Origin: Candidatus Poribacteria bacterium
GTDB taxonomy: Bacteria; Poribacteria; WGA-4E; PCPOR2b
Assembly (NCBI GenBank): GCA_022822005.1
Contig: JAJECO010000080.1
Span: 61,322-125,321 of the forward strand
Direction: 5' to 3'
DNA length: 64,000 nucleotides
Below are positions 44,163 through 53,923 of this stretch, piece by piece. Under the pieces are notes generated by a model. The model had not been told where the DNA came from, did no database searches, and saw nothing but the letters and a program-made list of their open reading frames with translations. Made by a program: the position numbers and the translations under genes. Positions within the stretch are counted from its first letter, which is position 1. Every line of letters begins with the position of its first letter.

Positions 44163-45790
44163 TAATCCAGGGGCGTACGGTCACGCAGGATATCACTGAA
44201 TCGGTTGATGTGTGTGTCGTTGGATCAGGGGCAGGTGGCGCTGTTGCTGCTAAGGAGCTTGCCCAAGCTGGACTTTCGGTGGTTGTCTTGGAGGCGGGCG
44301 AAACTCACGATCCTACGACATTCACCGGGAATACGCCAGAGATGCTGCTCCGTCTGTTTTGGGATGGCGGCATGCGAACGACTCGCGATGGCTCGATACT
44401 GATCTCTCAGGGACGGGGAGTTGGTGGTTCTACTGTCCATAATCTGTGCTATGCAGTGCGCATCCCCAACGCGATCCTGCACCGATGGAAAGCTGAGTTT
44501 GGGATTCAAGACCTATCACCGAGCAATCTCAGCGCCTCTTTTGACCGTGTGGAAGCGACCATCGGGGTAAATCAAATTCGTGAGGAACAGGTCAACCAAC
44601 TGAACCGATCCATTCGCCGTGGCGCGCACGTCATGGGTTGGCGGGGGACGATACAGCGACATAATCGGGGGGCATGTCCAGGCTGTTCTGCGGACTGCCT
44701 GCTTGGCTGTCCTATTTCCCAACCGGGAGTCGGTAAACAGAGCATGGCGGTCAGCTACATTCCTCAAGCGCTGGAAGCTGGTGCTCGCCTTTATACGGAC
44801 TGTCTTGTAGAAAACATCGTCGCAGAAAACGGTCACGCGGTTGGAGTCACAGCACAATTCCGGTCTCGCCATACACAGCCGCTGGGACAGATTGAGAGTA
44901 CGACATCTCTATCCGACGGGGGCGCGGTCCAGACGGGTAACGCGGCTGAGATAGCGGATAGGTCGAGTCGCGAAGGAGGCAAGTTCACAGTTCGCAGCAA
45001 AGCGGTGGTTCTGGCAGCAGGTGCGATCAACTCGCCTCAGCTATGGTTGAACAGTCGCCTTCCCGATCCGTCGCGGCAGGTGGGATGTAATTTACATCTC
45101 CATCCCGCGATCTTTGTGGGCGGTTTCTTTGATGAGGCTGTTGATGCTTATCGCGGGATTCCCCAAAGTTTCTACGTTGACCATTTTCTTGATCTGGAGC
45201 GTAACCCGGATAACGGATATCTACTTCTCCCTGCCTTCGGACCAATGGCGTTAGTCGCAGCTAGTATGCCATCCTTTGGGCGCGAACATAGAGATCTGAT
45301 GCAAGTTCATCGTAGCATAGCCGCGCTACTTGTGCTACTCCATGACTGTTCATCGGGACGGGTAACGGTGAACCGACGAGGCAGCCCGATAATACGCTAC
45401 CGTCTCAACCAAAATGACCGAGCATCATTAACCCAAGGGTTAATACACTCAGCTCAACTTCTTTTTGCTGCCGGTGCAAAAAAGACCGTCCTTCCGTACA
45501 CGCGTCGGATCATTATGCAGCGGGAAAGCAATCTTGAAATTATTCGCCAACGAGGCATTGTTGAAAACGACATTCTCATTACCTCTAGCCATCCCCAAGG
45601 GACACTGCGGATGGGGAGCGATCCGCGTAAAACCGTCGTAGATTCCACTGGAGAGGCGCACGCTGTCAAAGGCCTGTTCGTGGTTGACGCGAGCCTGTTT
45701 CCGACCTCAATTGCTGTTCCACCGATGTTGACAGTTGCCGCCATGGCAGACCGAATTGCCCGGCGACTGGCAACGAACTGGCCGCCTTAG
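44159..45790 (+). CDS. GMC family FAD-dependent oxidoreductase
   Basis: A 543-residue flavoprotein. The FAD-binding motif is DVCVVGSGAGGAVAAKELAQAGLSV, with GRGVGGSTVHN and the C-terminal SHPQGTLRMG plus LFVVDASLFPTSIAVPPMLTVAA. The catalytic His is in SSHPQG. CPGCSADCLLGCP holds four cysteines, suggesting an added Fe-S or structural site seen in some polyol and sugar dehydrogenases of this group. It oxidises sugars, polyols or alcohols, feeding electrons to the quinone pool or a cytochrome. Coupled with its small subunit upstream. Confidence 0.9.
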   Translation: MIIQGRTVTQDITESVDVCVVGSGAGGAVAAKELAQAGLSVVVLEAGETHDPTTFTGNTPEMLLRLFWDGGMRTTRDGSILISQGRGVGGSTVHNLCYAVRIPNAILHRWKAEFGIQDLSPSNLSASFDRVEATIGVNQIREEQVNQLNRSIRRGAHVMGWRGTIQRHNRGACPGCSADCLLGCPISQPGVGKQSMAVSYIPQALEAGARLYTDCLVENIVAENGHAVGVTAQFRSRHTQPLGQIESTTSLSDGGAVQTGNAAEIADRSSREGGKFTVRSKAVVLAAGAINSPQLWLNSRLPDPSRQVGCNLHLHPAIFVGGFFDEAVDAYRGIPQSFYVDHFLDLERNPDNGYLLLPAFGPMALVAASMPSFGREHRDLMQVHRSIAALLVLLHDCSSGRVTVNRRGSPIIRYRLNQNDRASLTQGLIHSAQLLFAAGAKKTVLPYTRRIIMQRESNLEIIRQRGIVENDILITSSHPQGTLRMGSDPRKTVVDSTGEAHAVKGLFVVDASLFPTSIAVPPMLTVAAMADRIARRLATNWPP

Positions 45791-45942
45791 TCATGTTCCA
45801 GTCGATTAACCTACCAATTATGTTTCAGAAATATCCACACCTCTTTACTCTGTTAAAGCACAGCGGTGTAAAAAGCAATCGGTTCTGTTCAAAGATGCGT
45901 ATGGATGTGCGTAACTCTATATTTAATAACTAGGAGACTACA

Positions 45943-46995
45943 ATGAAGAAACTGCAAGTCGGAATTATTGGTTTGGGTGGAATTGCCCGCTCCCACTGTG
46001 ATGCCATTGCCACATTGGATAATGTAGAGGTGGTAGCCGTTGCTGACCTGTTCGAGGAAAAACGGCGCGAATACATGGATAAGTACGATATCCCAAAGGG
46101 GTATGAAACCCATACCGAGCTATTACAGGACGATGAAATCGACGCAGTGGCAGTTGTCCTCGGTCACCAGCTCCATCATCAGCTCACGGTAGATGCCTGC
46201 AACGCTGGGAAGCATGTTTTGGTCGAGAAGCCGATGGCAATCAACCTGCAGCAGTGTGACAATATGATAGAGGCAGCTGCCGCAAACAATGTTAAGTTGA
46301 TGGTTGGGTATAGCCAACACTATTACGGTACAAGTGTCAAGGCGAAGGAGATCCTCGATTCAGGTGACTTGGGACCGCTCATAACGGCAGTGTGTTACAT
46401 GTCCAAGAATTGGGGCTATCCCGGACGTCGACCGCAGTACCGCAGTCGCTACCACGGCGGTGGTATGTGGCTGACCAATGGTGTTCACGTCGTAGATCGA
46501 CTCACATGGGTGATGGCATCACAAGCTGTGTCGGTATCTGCGTCTATCGGTGCACGTGCGCACTATCAAGCAGCTGATGATTCTGCCACCGCGTTCATCC
46601 GATATAAGAATGGACTCGCTGGGGTCGCCGTGGCTATCGGATTCGCTGACGGTGCGCCCGACTTTAGTTGCCAAGTAATTTGCGCCAATGGCACATTACG
46701 CTTCAGTCAACATGGTGAAAAGTATGTTCGGGTTGGAAAGGGCGATAAGTGGGAAGATGTGCCCTTCGATGATACACCCGTCGAGATGCACAACGAATGG
46801 AAGTCATTTGCAGAGGCGATCGAAAAGAATATTGAGCCGCCGACACACGGAGAGTGGGGGCGCCACATTATGGAGATCTTGTTCGCTGCTGAACAGTCTC
46901 AAATCACCGGTCGAGAGGTAGTACTCGATAGTGGAAACGGTTGGACAACCCAGACCTCCGGATCTCCCATCACGATTGATCACGGCTGGGTTTAA
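45943..46995 (+). CDS. Gfo/Idh/MocA family NAD(P)-dependent oxidoreductase
   Basis: A 350-residue two-domain protein. The Rossmann motif is IIGLGGIARSHCDAI; the EKPMA block (VLVEKPMAINLQQCDNM) and the C-terminal barrel with YHGGGMWLTNGVHVVDRLTW are present. Members oxidise or reduce sugars, inositols or amino sugars. It starts the long plus-strand run of carbohydrate genes and is followed 75 bases later by the propeller pair. AGGAGACTACA precedes the ATG. Confidence 0.92.
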   Translation: MKKLQVGIIGLGGIARSHCDAIATLDNVEVVAVADLFEEKRREYMDKYDIPKGYETHTELLQDDEIDAVAVVLGHQLHHQLTVDACNAGKHVLVEKPMAINLQQCDNMIEAAAANNVKLMVGYSQHYYGTSVKAKEILDSGDLGPLITAVCYMSKNWGYPGRRPQYRSRYHGGGMWLTNGVHVVDRLTWVMASQAVSVSASIGARAHYQAADDSATAFIRYKNGLAGVAVAIGFADGAPDFSCQVICANGTLRFSQHGEKYVRVGKGDKWEDVPFDDTPVEMHNEWKSFAEAIEKNIEPPTHGEWGRHIMEILFAAEQSQITGREVVLDSGNGWTTQTSGSPITIDHGWV

Positions 46996-47070
46996 GGGCA
47001 TCGTAGTAGGATTGTCCGAGCGGACAGATAGATGCATCCGAATTGCTGTCGGAAGAAATGGAGGCAAAAA

Positions 47071-48345
47071 ATGTCCAATTCAGTTTTGCAGGAGACATGG
47101 GCACACAGCAATGTGGAAAAAAATCTGTTTCTACTGTCAGAACGTGGCTGTGGTCGCGCGACGGCATACGGCGATTGCAACAAAATTATCACAATTCAGG
47201 ACAAAACGCACGTAGCGTGGCTCGATACAATCGCTGAAGGCTTCCGTGTGCGCTCCCGAACACTGGATCGAAAAACGAACCAGTGGTCTCCAACATATAC
47301 CGTCGGTGAGGCGTACGATAATCACGGCGGTCCTGCGTTGACGGTAGACAGCTCGGGGCACCTTCACATCGTATATTACCCGCACCATCATCCCTTCCGA
47401 TACCGGCGTTCCGTTCGTCCAAACGATGCGTCGGAATGGGAGGACGAAATTGAGTTTGGTGAACGATGTACGTATCCCACGATGGTCTGCGGTTTGGACG
47501 ATACCCTCTACCTAACGGGAAGAGAAAATCGGGGAGCCGCCCCCTGGTATGTGAACCTTTACACCAAACCACCCGATGGACCTTGGCAAGAGCCTATCAC
47601 GATTTTCCAAGACGATAAGGGTGGATATGTTCGCTATCAGGGAGCGTTGGTATGGGGACTAGATCATCGGACGTTGCATATGACCCTTTTGATCTTTGAT
47701 GAGAATCGGTCATATACTGTCGGTTATCTCCGTAGTCCTGATAGCGGTAGAACATGGGAGCGAGCCGATGGCACAACGGTTTCACTTCCCGCCACGCGCG
47801 AGACAGTCACGCTCATTGACACCAAACATAGAGCCCTGCGTTTCGGGTCTATCGCGGTTGATGGCGAGAGCACCCCTCATATCCTCTACTCTACCTGCCC
47901 GTCCTTTTCCATACCGTCCCAAGCATGGGTTGTGTGGCTAGATGAGGCCGGTAGGTGGTGCCGCCGCTCACTCTCCGGCGAGCTACCCAAGGAATGGAAG
48001 GGGTGGAGTCTCGCTATGGATGGCGCCCTCCACATCGCTCCTGACGGTCAGATCTTCGTCGTGATGGCATTGATGAAGCCTGAAACTGTCAGTGAGGGAA
48101 ACTGGGCGCATCAGAGTGCTGAGATCGTTGGGTTGCAAGCCCCGGATCTCGGCGGCAAATTTCGGATTGACTTACTTTCCAAACCGGATATGACAGTTCC
48201 GCATTGGCTTCCAACCTTGGAGCGTCCCACAGGACACAACCGCGTTGACGTCCCCAGTGTGATGTATACTGACGGCGTAGCGGGTGAGGGTTGTCACGAT
48301 ATTCTTTCCAACGCTGTTTATTGGATGGAAATGCAACCACAGTAA
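47071..48345 (+). CDS. BNR-repeat beta-propeller protein, paralogue A
   Basis: A 424-residue protein of the BNR/sialidase-like propeller superfamily, with repeats such as DHRTLHMTLLIFD, GYLRSPDSGRTWERADG (Asp-box-like SPDSGRTW) and ALHIAPDGQIFVV. A signal peptide is not apparent. The start at ATG 47071 is preceded by GGAGGCAAAAA; the frame opens earlier at 47032. Roughly four in five residues match the tandem copy at 48441, without gaps. The Arg triad of true sialidases is not evident, so it may be a sugar-acid or glycan-binding protein or lyase-like enzyme. Confidence 0.8.
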   Translation: MSNSVLQETWAHSNVEKNLFLLSERGCGRATAYGDCNKIITIQDKTHVAWLDTIAEGFRVRSRTLDRKTNQWSPTYTVGEAYDNHGGPALTVDSSGHLHIVYYPHHHPFRYRRSVRPNDASEWEDEIEFGERCTYPTMVCGLDDTLYLTGRENRGAAPWYVNLYTKPPDGPWQEPITIFQDDKGGYVRYQGALVWGLDHRTLHMTLLIFDENRSYTVGYLRSPDSGRTWERADGTTVSLPATRETVTLIDTKHRALRFGSIAVDGESTPHILYSTCPSFSIPSQAWVVWLDEAGRWCRRSLSGELPKEWKGWSLAMDGALHIAPDGQIFVVMALMKPETVSEGNWAHQSAEIVGLQAPDLGGKFRIDLLSKPDMTVPHWLPTLERPTGHNRVDVPSVMYTDGVAGEGCHDILSNAVYWMEMQPQ

Positions 48346-48440
48346 TGGTCTGTTTTTCAGGCTTTCGTAGGAGTGAGAGCAATATCCAAATGGGTAGATG
48401 AACGTATACTGATTACTACTAGAAGACGCGGAGGTAAGAC

Positions 48441-49715
48441 ATGATCAATTCGACTTCTCAGGAGACATCGGTGGGCAGCGATGCGGACGAAAATCTCGTT
48501 CTCCTGTCTGAGAGTGGTTGTGGTCGTGCCACCGCATACCCCGATGCCAACAAGATAATCACCCTTCAAGACAAAACGCACGTGGTGTGGCTTGATTCGG
48601 TTGCCGAAGGGTTTCGTGTGCGTTCCCGGACGCTGGATCGAAAAACGAACCAGTGGTCTCCGACATATACCGTCGGTGAGGCATACGATAATCACGGCGG
48701 TCCTGCGTTGACGGTAGACAGTTTGGGCTACCTTCACATCGTCTATTACCCGCACCATCACCCCTTCCGATACCGGCGTTCCGTTCGTCCAAACGATGCG
48801 TCCGAATGGGAGGACGAAATCGAGGTTGGTGAACGGTGCACCTATCCGATGATGGTTTGTGGCCCGGATGACACCCTCTATCTGACAGCTCGACAAAGTC
48901 GAGGAAGTGAACCGTGGGTTGTGAACCTTTATATCAAACCACCCGATGCACCATGGCAAGACCCTATCACGGTTTTCCAAGATGACGAAGGGGGATATGT
49001 CTGCTTTCAGCAGCCGTTGGCGTGGGGACATGACCGTCGAACGTTGCATATGACCCTCTATATCTTTGATGAGAATCGGTCATATACCGTCGGTTATCTC
49101 CGGAGTCCTGACCGTGGTAAAACGTGGGAGCGAGCCGATGGCACAACGGTTTCACTGCCCGCTACCCGTGAAACTGTCACGCTCATTGACACGGAACATA
49201 GAGACTTGAGTAGCGGTTCTATCGCTGTCGACGGGGCAAGCACTCCCCACATCCTCTACTGCACCTGTCCTTTCTATTCCTTGCCATCCGAAGCGTGGAT
49301 TGTATGGTTGGATGAGCGTGGTAAATGGTGCCGTCGATCGCTTGCTGACGAACTATCTAAGGAGTGGGTGGGTTGGAGCCCGGGGCCGCATGGCGCGCTG
49401 CACATTGCCCCTGATGGTCGGATTTTCATCGCACTTACCTTGATGAATCTCGAAACCGTTAGCGAGAAAAATTGGGGACATAAAAGTAGCGAGATCATCG
49501 GCTTGCAAGCCCCCGACATCGGTGGGGAGTTCAGCGTCGAACTGCTTTCTACCCCTGATATGACTGTGCCACATTGGTTTCCAAACTTGGAGCGTCCTAC
49601 AGGCCACAACCACGTTGACGTCCCCGGTGCGATCTATACCGCCGGCGTTGCAGGTGTGGGTTGTGATGATATTCTCTCCAACTGCGTCTATTGGACGGAA
49701 ATGCAGCCACAGTGA
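48441..49715 (+). CDS. BNR-repeat beta-propeller protein, paralogue B
   Basis: A 424-residue tandem copy of the preceding gene, equal in length and gap-free against it. The two are almost identical over RVRSRTLDRKTNQWSPTYTV and the following ~70 residues, and diverge more at the N-terminus and in loops (for example GRENRGAAPWYV versus ARQSRGSEPWVV). The Asp-box-like motif reads SPDRGKTW. GCGGAGGTAAGAC precedes the ATG. The pattern suggests a recent tandem duplication followed by diversification of substrate-facing loops. Confidence 0.8.
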   Translation: MINSTSQETSVGSDADENLVLLSESGCGRATAYPDANKIITLQDKTHVVWLDSVAEGFRVRSRTLDRKTNQWSPTYTVGEAYDNHGGPALTVDSLGYLHIVYYPHHHPFRYRRSVRPNDASEWEDEIEVGERCTYPMMVCGPDDTLYLTARQSRGSEPWVVNLYIKPPDAPWQDPITVFQDDEGGYVCFQQPLAWGHDRRTLHMTLYIFDENRSYTVGYLRSPDRGKTWERADGTTVSLPATRETVTLIDTEHRDLSSGSIAVDGASTPHILYCTCPFYSLPSEAWIVWLDERGKWCRRSLADELSKEWVGWSPGPHGALHIAPDGRIFIALTLMNLETVSEKNWGHKSSEIIGLQAPDIGGEFSVELLSTPDMTVPHWFPNLERPTGHNHVDVPGAIYTAGVAGVGCDDILSNCVYWTEMQPQ

Positions 49716-49831
49716 TGGCTTTGTTCTTGTTCCGGTTTTGTAGGAAAGATGGACAGGTTAGACGAAGCAGTAAGGATTACAGGTGTTCGTCAATTGACTA
49801 AATCAAGGAAGGTGATAGTAGGAAATTTACG

Positions 49832-51028
49832 GTGCAGAAAAGCGGTCAAAAAAGTATCTATCGGATATTAACCCCCATTCTGTTTCTTGCGGGGATTCTC
49901 TTTTTCACATTTCTTTCGCGTGTTGTTTTTTCACCGCTGTTGGTGTTAATGGAGGAAGAACTTCACCTGTCCCATACGCAATCAGGCGGTCTATTTCTCC
50001 TCATCTCTATCGGATTTGCTCCGGTGATGTTGGGGTCAGGTTTCGTCTCCCAACGGCTTACACATCGCGGGACAATCCTACTTTCTTCAATAACGTGCGG
50101 GGTGGCGGTTCTGATTATCGCTTTCAGCCGTTCGCTGATCGGCATCCAAATTGGCATGGTAGTGCTCGGAATGGGTTCGGGTCTCTATTTTCCGTCGGCG
50201 ATGGCAACGATGACCCGTTTGGTAGATCCGGAACATTGGGGGAAAGCGATCTCGCTGCATGAGGCAGGACCCACCATGGGATATGTGTTAGCACCTATCG
50301 TTGCTGAATTGGGGTTAGCTTTTACATCATGGCGGGGCGTCCTGATAATCGTCGGTGTTGGGGGCTTAGTGATGGCTGCGACATTCGCGCTATTTGGGCA
50401 GGGCGGCAGATTTGCCGGTGAGCCGCCGCGCTTAGATAACGTTGGACGCATCTTTTATCAACCATCGTTTTGGGTGATAGCCATCCTGATGAGTTTGGCT
50501 TGCGGGGCGAGTGTAGGTGTATACGCAATTCTGCCGGTCTATCTTATTAGCGAACAGGGACTAGACCAAGGGTTTGTGAATACTCTCGTGGGACTCTCGC
50601 GGGTATCTGGGCTTGTGGCAGTTTTTCTTGCTGGCTGGTTGGCGGACCGCTTTGGCGCAAAGCGAGTCATGGGAGGAATTTATACCGCAACCGCTATTCT
50701 GACAGGCTTGATGGGGTTCGGTCAAAAGATTATCCTAGTAACTGTGGTATTTCTCCAACCGGCGGTCGTTGCTGCTTTTTTTCCAGTGGGTTTGTTGGGG
50801 TTAGCAAATGTGGGACCTCCCCGCACTCGAAACGTTGCCGTGTCGTTGATGATACCCTTCGTTTACCTGTTTGGAGCCGGGCTCGTCCCCGCTGGCATGG
50901 GGCTGATGGGAGAATACTACGGATTCGCGCTTGGCTTTCTTTTGATGGGAGGACTGCTGTTAGTTAGTTTGTGTCTCCTACTGTTCTTGCGTGACCGGCC
51001 GGAACCTGTGCCTGATTTCAATGGATAG
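49832..51028 (+). CDS. MFS transporter
   Basis: A 398-residue major facilitator protein with twelve predicted helices. It shows loop motifs such as GFVSQRLTHRGTILL and GWLADRFGAKRVMGG. It starts with GTG (49832), with TAGGAA about eight bases upstream. Its position after the propeller pair and before an enolase-superfamily enzyme suggests uptake of the sugar acid or oligosaccharide those genes handle, which is inference. Confidence 0.85.
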   Translation: MQKSGQKSIYRILTPILFLAGILFFTFLSRVVFSPLLVLMEEELHLSHTQSGGLFLLISIGFAPVMLGSGFVSQRLTHRGTILLSSITCGVAVLIIAFSRSLIGIQIGMVVLGMGSGLYFPSAMATMTRLVDPEHWGKAISLHEAGPTMGYVLAPIVAELGLAFTSWRGVLIIVGVGGLVMAATFALFGQGGRFAGEPPRLDNVGRIFYQPSFWVIAILMSLACGASVGVYAILPVYLISEQGLDQGFVNTLVGLSRVSGLVAVFLAGWLADRFGAKRVMGGIYTATAILTGLMGFGQKIILVTVVFLQPAVVAAFFPVGLLGLANVGPPRTRNVAVSLMIPFVYLFGAGLVPAGMGLMGEYYGFALGFLLMGGLLLVSLCLLLFLRDRPEPVPDFNG

Positions 51029-51148
51029 CGGCAATCCTATCGGTGTTGCAGTTGGACATAAGAATACGACATCTCTACGTGGGCGAAATATTGTTTTTTA
51101 CCGGTATTGGTGAACAGAATCAACCAATTCGGGCATGAGGGAAACACG

Positions 51149-52276
51149 ATGAAAATCAAAAAAATTGAAGCCTTTCCGCTTGCATACCCAGAGCCACACT
51201 ACAAGGGCATTGAACGGTATATCACCCTTGCACGTGTGGAAACTGAAGATGGAGTGGTCGGCTGGGGGGAATGTATTTCACAGTTCCGAGAGGCGGCATT
51301 AGCCACCAAGATCATTATTGAACAGGGACTCGCACCGCTCCTTATCGGTGAGGACGCAATAGATGTGGACCGGCTCTGGCACAGAATGCAGTCCCGTATC
51401 TGGTGGTATGGACCTGAAGGGATTGCTGCTTTTGGGGTGAGTGCCTTGGACATGGCGCTTTGGGATGTGAAAGGGAAAACGCTAGGCTTGCCGGTTTGCC
51501 GATTGCTAGGAGGACAGTTGCACGACAAGGTCGTTGCTATGGCATCTTTTATCTTTGACATGGAGGATTTTGACTGGACTCTCAATGAATTTCGTTTTCT
51601 CCGTGAGCAAGGATATCAGGTTGTCAAAGCTGGCTGGGGTATGCGGCCCGAGGCACTTTTCGGTCAAAACCGACAGCGCGACATCGAAATTGTCCGGCTT
51701 GTGCGGGAGGTCATCGGAGATGAATTGGAGCTAATTGTTGACACACCTGGGCATCACAGGCTCTGGGATGTACCGACCGCTATTCAACGTTTCCGAGATC
51801 TTGAGCCGTATCGACTCAGATGGATCGAACAACCGTTACCCCCGGAAGATCTTGAAGGACATGCCCGACTCCGATCAGCGGTTGCCACTCCCATCGGTAC
51901 GGGTGAAGATGAGTGGAACGTCGAGAGTTACCGGCGGCTCATCCAGTCGGGCGGTATTGATGTCGTGCAGATTGATCCCGGCCGTTGCCACGGAATCACC
52001 GGTTCTTTACATGTTATCAAACTTATTGAGGCGGAAAGTCTGGAGTTCAGTTTTCACACATGGAGCAGCGCCCTCAACACCGCTGCCAGCCTACACCTGC
52101 TCGCCGGTTCGATACATGGTGTAGCGATGGATTTTAAGCCACATGAATCGCCAATGCAGCACGAGTTGGTCAGTGACCCATGGGTACAAGAGGATGGTTA
52201 TCTCGCCGTGCGGGAAACCCCTGGCTTGGGGGTTCAGGTGCGGGAAGATATTGTACAAAAGTATCTCTTTGGTTAA
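51149..52276 (+). CDS. Enolase-superfamily (mandelate racemase/muconate lactonising type) sugar-acid dehydratase
   Basis: A 375-residue protein. The start at ATG 51149 has GAGGGAAA upstream. The capping domain is followed by the barrel with Lys in QVVKAGWG, metal ligands Asp (LIVDTPG), Glu (WIEQPLPPED) and Glu/Asp (GTGEDEW), Asp of VVQIDPGR and the catalytic His of FSFHTWSS. This is a full mandelate-racemase-group set, most often acid-sugar dehydratase. It lies just upstream of a ROK kinase (12 bases) and downstream of an MFS transporter, consistent with catabolism of a sugar acid. Confidence 0.92.
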   Translation: MKIKKIEAFPLAYPEPHYKGIERYITLARVETEDGVVGWGECISQFREAALATKIIIEQGLAPLLIGEDAIDVDRLWHRMQSRIWWYGPEGIAAFGVSALDMALWDVKGKTLGLPVCRLLGGQLHDKVVAMASFIFDMEDFDWTLNEFRFLREQGYQVVKAGWGMRPEALFGQNRQRDIEIVRLVREVIGDELELIVDTPGHHRLWDVPTAIQRFRDLEPYRLRWIEQPLPPEDLEGHARLRSAVATPIGTGEDEWNVESYRRLIQSGGIDVVQIDPGRCHGITGSLHVIKLIEAESLEFSFHTWSSALNTAASLHLLAGSIHGVAMDFKPHESPMQHELVSDPWVQEDGYLAVRETPGLGVQVREDIVQKYLFG

Positions 52277-52288
52277 GAGTGTTTTCAA

Positions 52289-53242
52289 ATGAAATCACAT
52301 GTTGTCGGCATCGACATCGGCGGGACAAAACTTGCCACTGTTCTTGCTGATAAAGATGGGAACATCCTTCAGAAGGTGCGAAAGCCGACTGAGTCAGAAA
52401 AAGGACCTCAACATGCCGTGCAGCTGCTGTTGAACATGGTTGATGAGGTACTTAATCTGAGCGGGTTGAGCCGAGAGAACATCTCAGGTATCGGTGTGAG
52501 TTGTGGCGGTCCTCTTGACACGAAAACCGGGGTTGTCTACTCACCGCCGAATTTGCCGGGCTGGGATGCACTGCCGCTGAAGGACATGATCGAGTCGGAG
52601 CTCCACATCCCAACTGTCCTTGAGAATGACGCAAATGCCAGCGCACTCGCCGAAGCGAGATTCGGGGGCGGACGTGGCTACGATTATGTCCTCTACATGA
52701 CGATGAGCACAGGCATCGGCGGCGGCATTGTTGTCAATGGAGAGATCTATCACGGCGCAAATGACAGTGCTGGAGAAGTAGGTCACCAGATCCTACTCCC
52801 CGACGGCCCTCTTTGCGGGTGTGGCAAGCAGGGGTGCCTCGAAGCCTTGTGTTCAGGTCCCTCAATTGCGCGTCGTGCCCAGGAGGCGATCGCAGATCAA
52901 TCGAACACAAGCATTTTGAAGTTGACAGGCGGACAGATTAACCGTGTGAGATCAGAACACGTACTCCAAGCCGCACGAAATGGAGATGCCTTGGCGGTCG
53001 CGCTCATAGAGGAAACTGCCTACTATATGGGTTGGGGAATCGCGAATCTTGTCAATATCTTGAACCCTGAAATTGTCCTGCTTGGAACTATTGCTGTGGC
53101 TGCCGGCGATTTGCTCCTTAACCCCATCCGACGCACCGTATCGGAGATGGCAATGCAGCGGCCCTCAGAGATGGCGAAAATCATGCCTGCCGAATTGGGA
53201 GATTCCATTGGGGATCTTGCTGCAATTTCGTTGGTGATTTGA
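52289..53242 (+). CDS. ROK family sugar kinase (glucokinase-like)
   Basis: A 317-residue kinase. It shows the ATP phosphate-binding GIDIGGTKLATVLA, the catalytic Asp in LENDANASALAEARFGGG, STGIGGGIVVNGEIYHG, EVGHQ and the zinc-binding CGCGKQGCLEALCSG. ROK kinases phosphorylate hexoses or amino sugars in the cytoplasm; there is no DNA-binding N-terminal domain, so it is a kinase rather than a repressor. It lies in a likely operon with the enolase-superfamily gene and the SIS gene downstream. Confidence 0.92.
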   Translation: MKSHVVGIDIGGTKLATVLADKDGNILQKVRKPTESEKGPQHAVQLLLNMVDEVLNLSGLSRENISGIGVSCGGPLDTKTGVVYSPPNLPGWDALPLKDMIESELHIPTVLENDANASALAEARFGGGRGYDYVLYMTMSTGIGGGIVVNGEIYHGANDSAGEVGHQILLPDGPLCGCGKQGCLEALCSGPSIARRAQEAIADQSNTSILKLTGGQINRVRSEHVLQAARNGDALAVALIEETAYYMGWGIANLVNILNPEIVLLGTIAVAAGDLLLNPIRRTVSEMAMQRPSEMAKIMPAELGDSIGDLAAISLVI

Positions 53243-53309
53243 ACTTGGGGCTAACCCAAACTAATCTTGCAAAACTAGCCACGACCCAATTGAATGTTGG
53301 AGGTGGTTC

Positions 53310-53870
53310 ATGGAACGTATCCAAGAATATATTTCACACCTGCAGGGCGTCTTGGACCGCCTTTGCCTACCCGATGTCCGTGGTTCCATCGATCTTGTGA
53401 TGCAGGCATATCATGCGGATCGGCAAATCTTCGTCATTGGCAACGGCGGCAGCGCGTCTACCGCCTCCCATATTGCCACCGACTTGGGCAAAGGAACCAG
53501 TCTGCCCGGGGTGCGCCGTTTTCGGGTAATCAGCTTAACCGATAATGCCTCAACGATGACGGCGTGGTCTAACGATGTGTGTTACGAAGATGTTTTTCTT
53601 GAACAACTCAAAAACTTGGTCAACCCCGGTGATCTGGTGATCGGCATCAGCGCGAGCGGCAACTCTGAAAATATCATTCGCGCGGTTCGTCATGCCAAGA
53701 ATATAGGCTGTAACACTATCGGTTGGACAGGGTTCGGCGGTGGGAAACTTCAACAGCTGGCAGATGTCAGTGTTGTTGTAGACAGTCATGAATATGGTCC
53801 TGTTGAAGACGTGCACCTCATCCTTAACCACATCCTCCATGCCTGGATTCGTGAGGAACTTGGGAGTTAA
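53310..53870 (+). CDS. SIS domain sugar-phosphate isomerase (GmhA-like)
   Basis: A 186-residue protein matching phosphoheptose isomerase length. It shows FVIGNGGSASTASHIATDLGKG, DLVIGISASGNSENIIRAV and the C-terminal VEDVHLILNHILHAWIR, with the conserved Glu/Asp and His. It could act on sedoheptulose 7-phosphate as GmhA does, or on another sugar phosphate made by the adjacent ROK kinase. The neighbourhood is catabolic rather than LPS biosynthetic, so I withhold a gene name. GGAGG lies before the ATG. Confidence 0.85.
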   Translation: MERIQEYISHLQGVLDRLCLPDVRGSIDLVMQAYHADRQIFVIGNGGSASTASHIATDLGKGTSLPGVRRFRVISLTDNASTMTAWSNDVCYEDVFLEQLKNLVNPGDLVIGISASGNSENIIRAVRHAKNIGCNTIGWTGFGGGKLQQLADVSVVVDSHEYGPVEDVHLILNHILHAWIREELGS

Positions 53871-53923
53871 GAATCAAAGTCTAATCTGTTTCTAACTGTG
53901 GTAGCATAAAAACGAAAGGGAGA

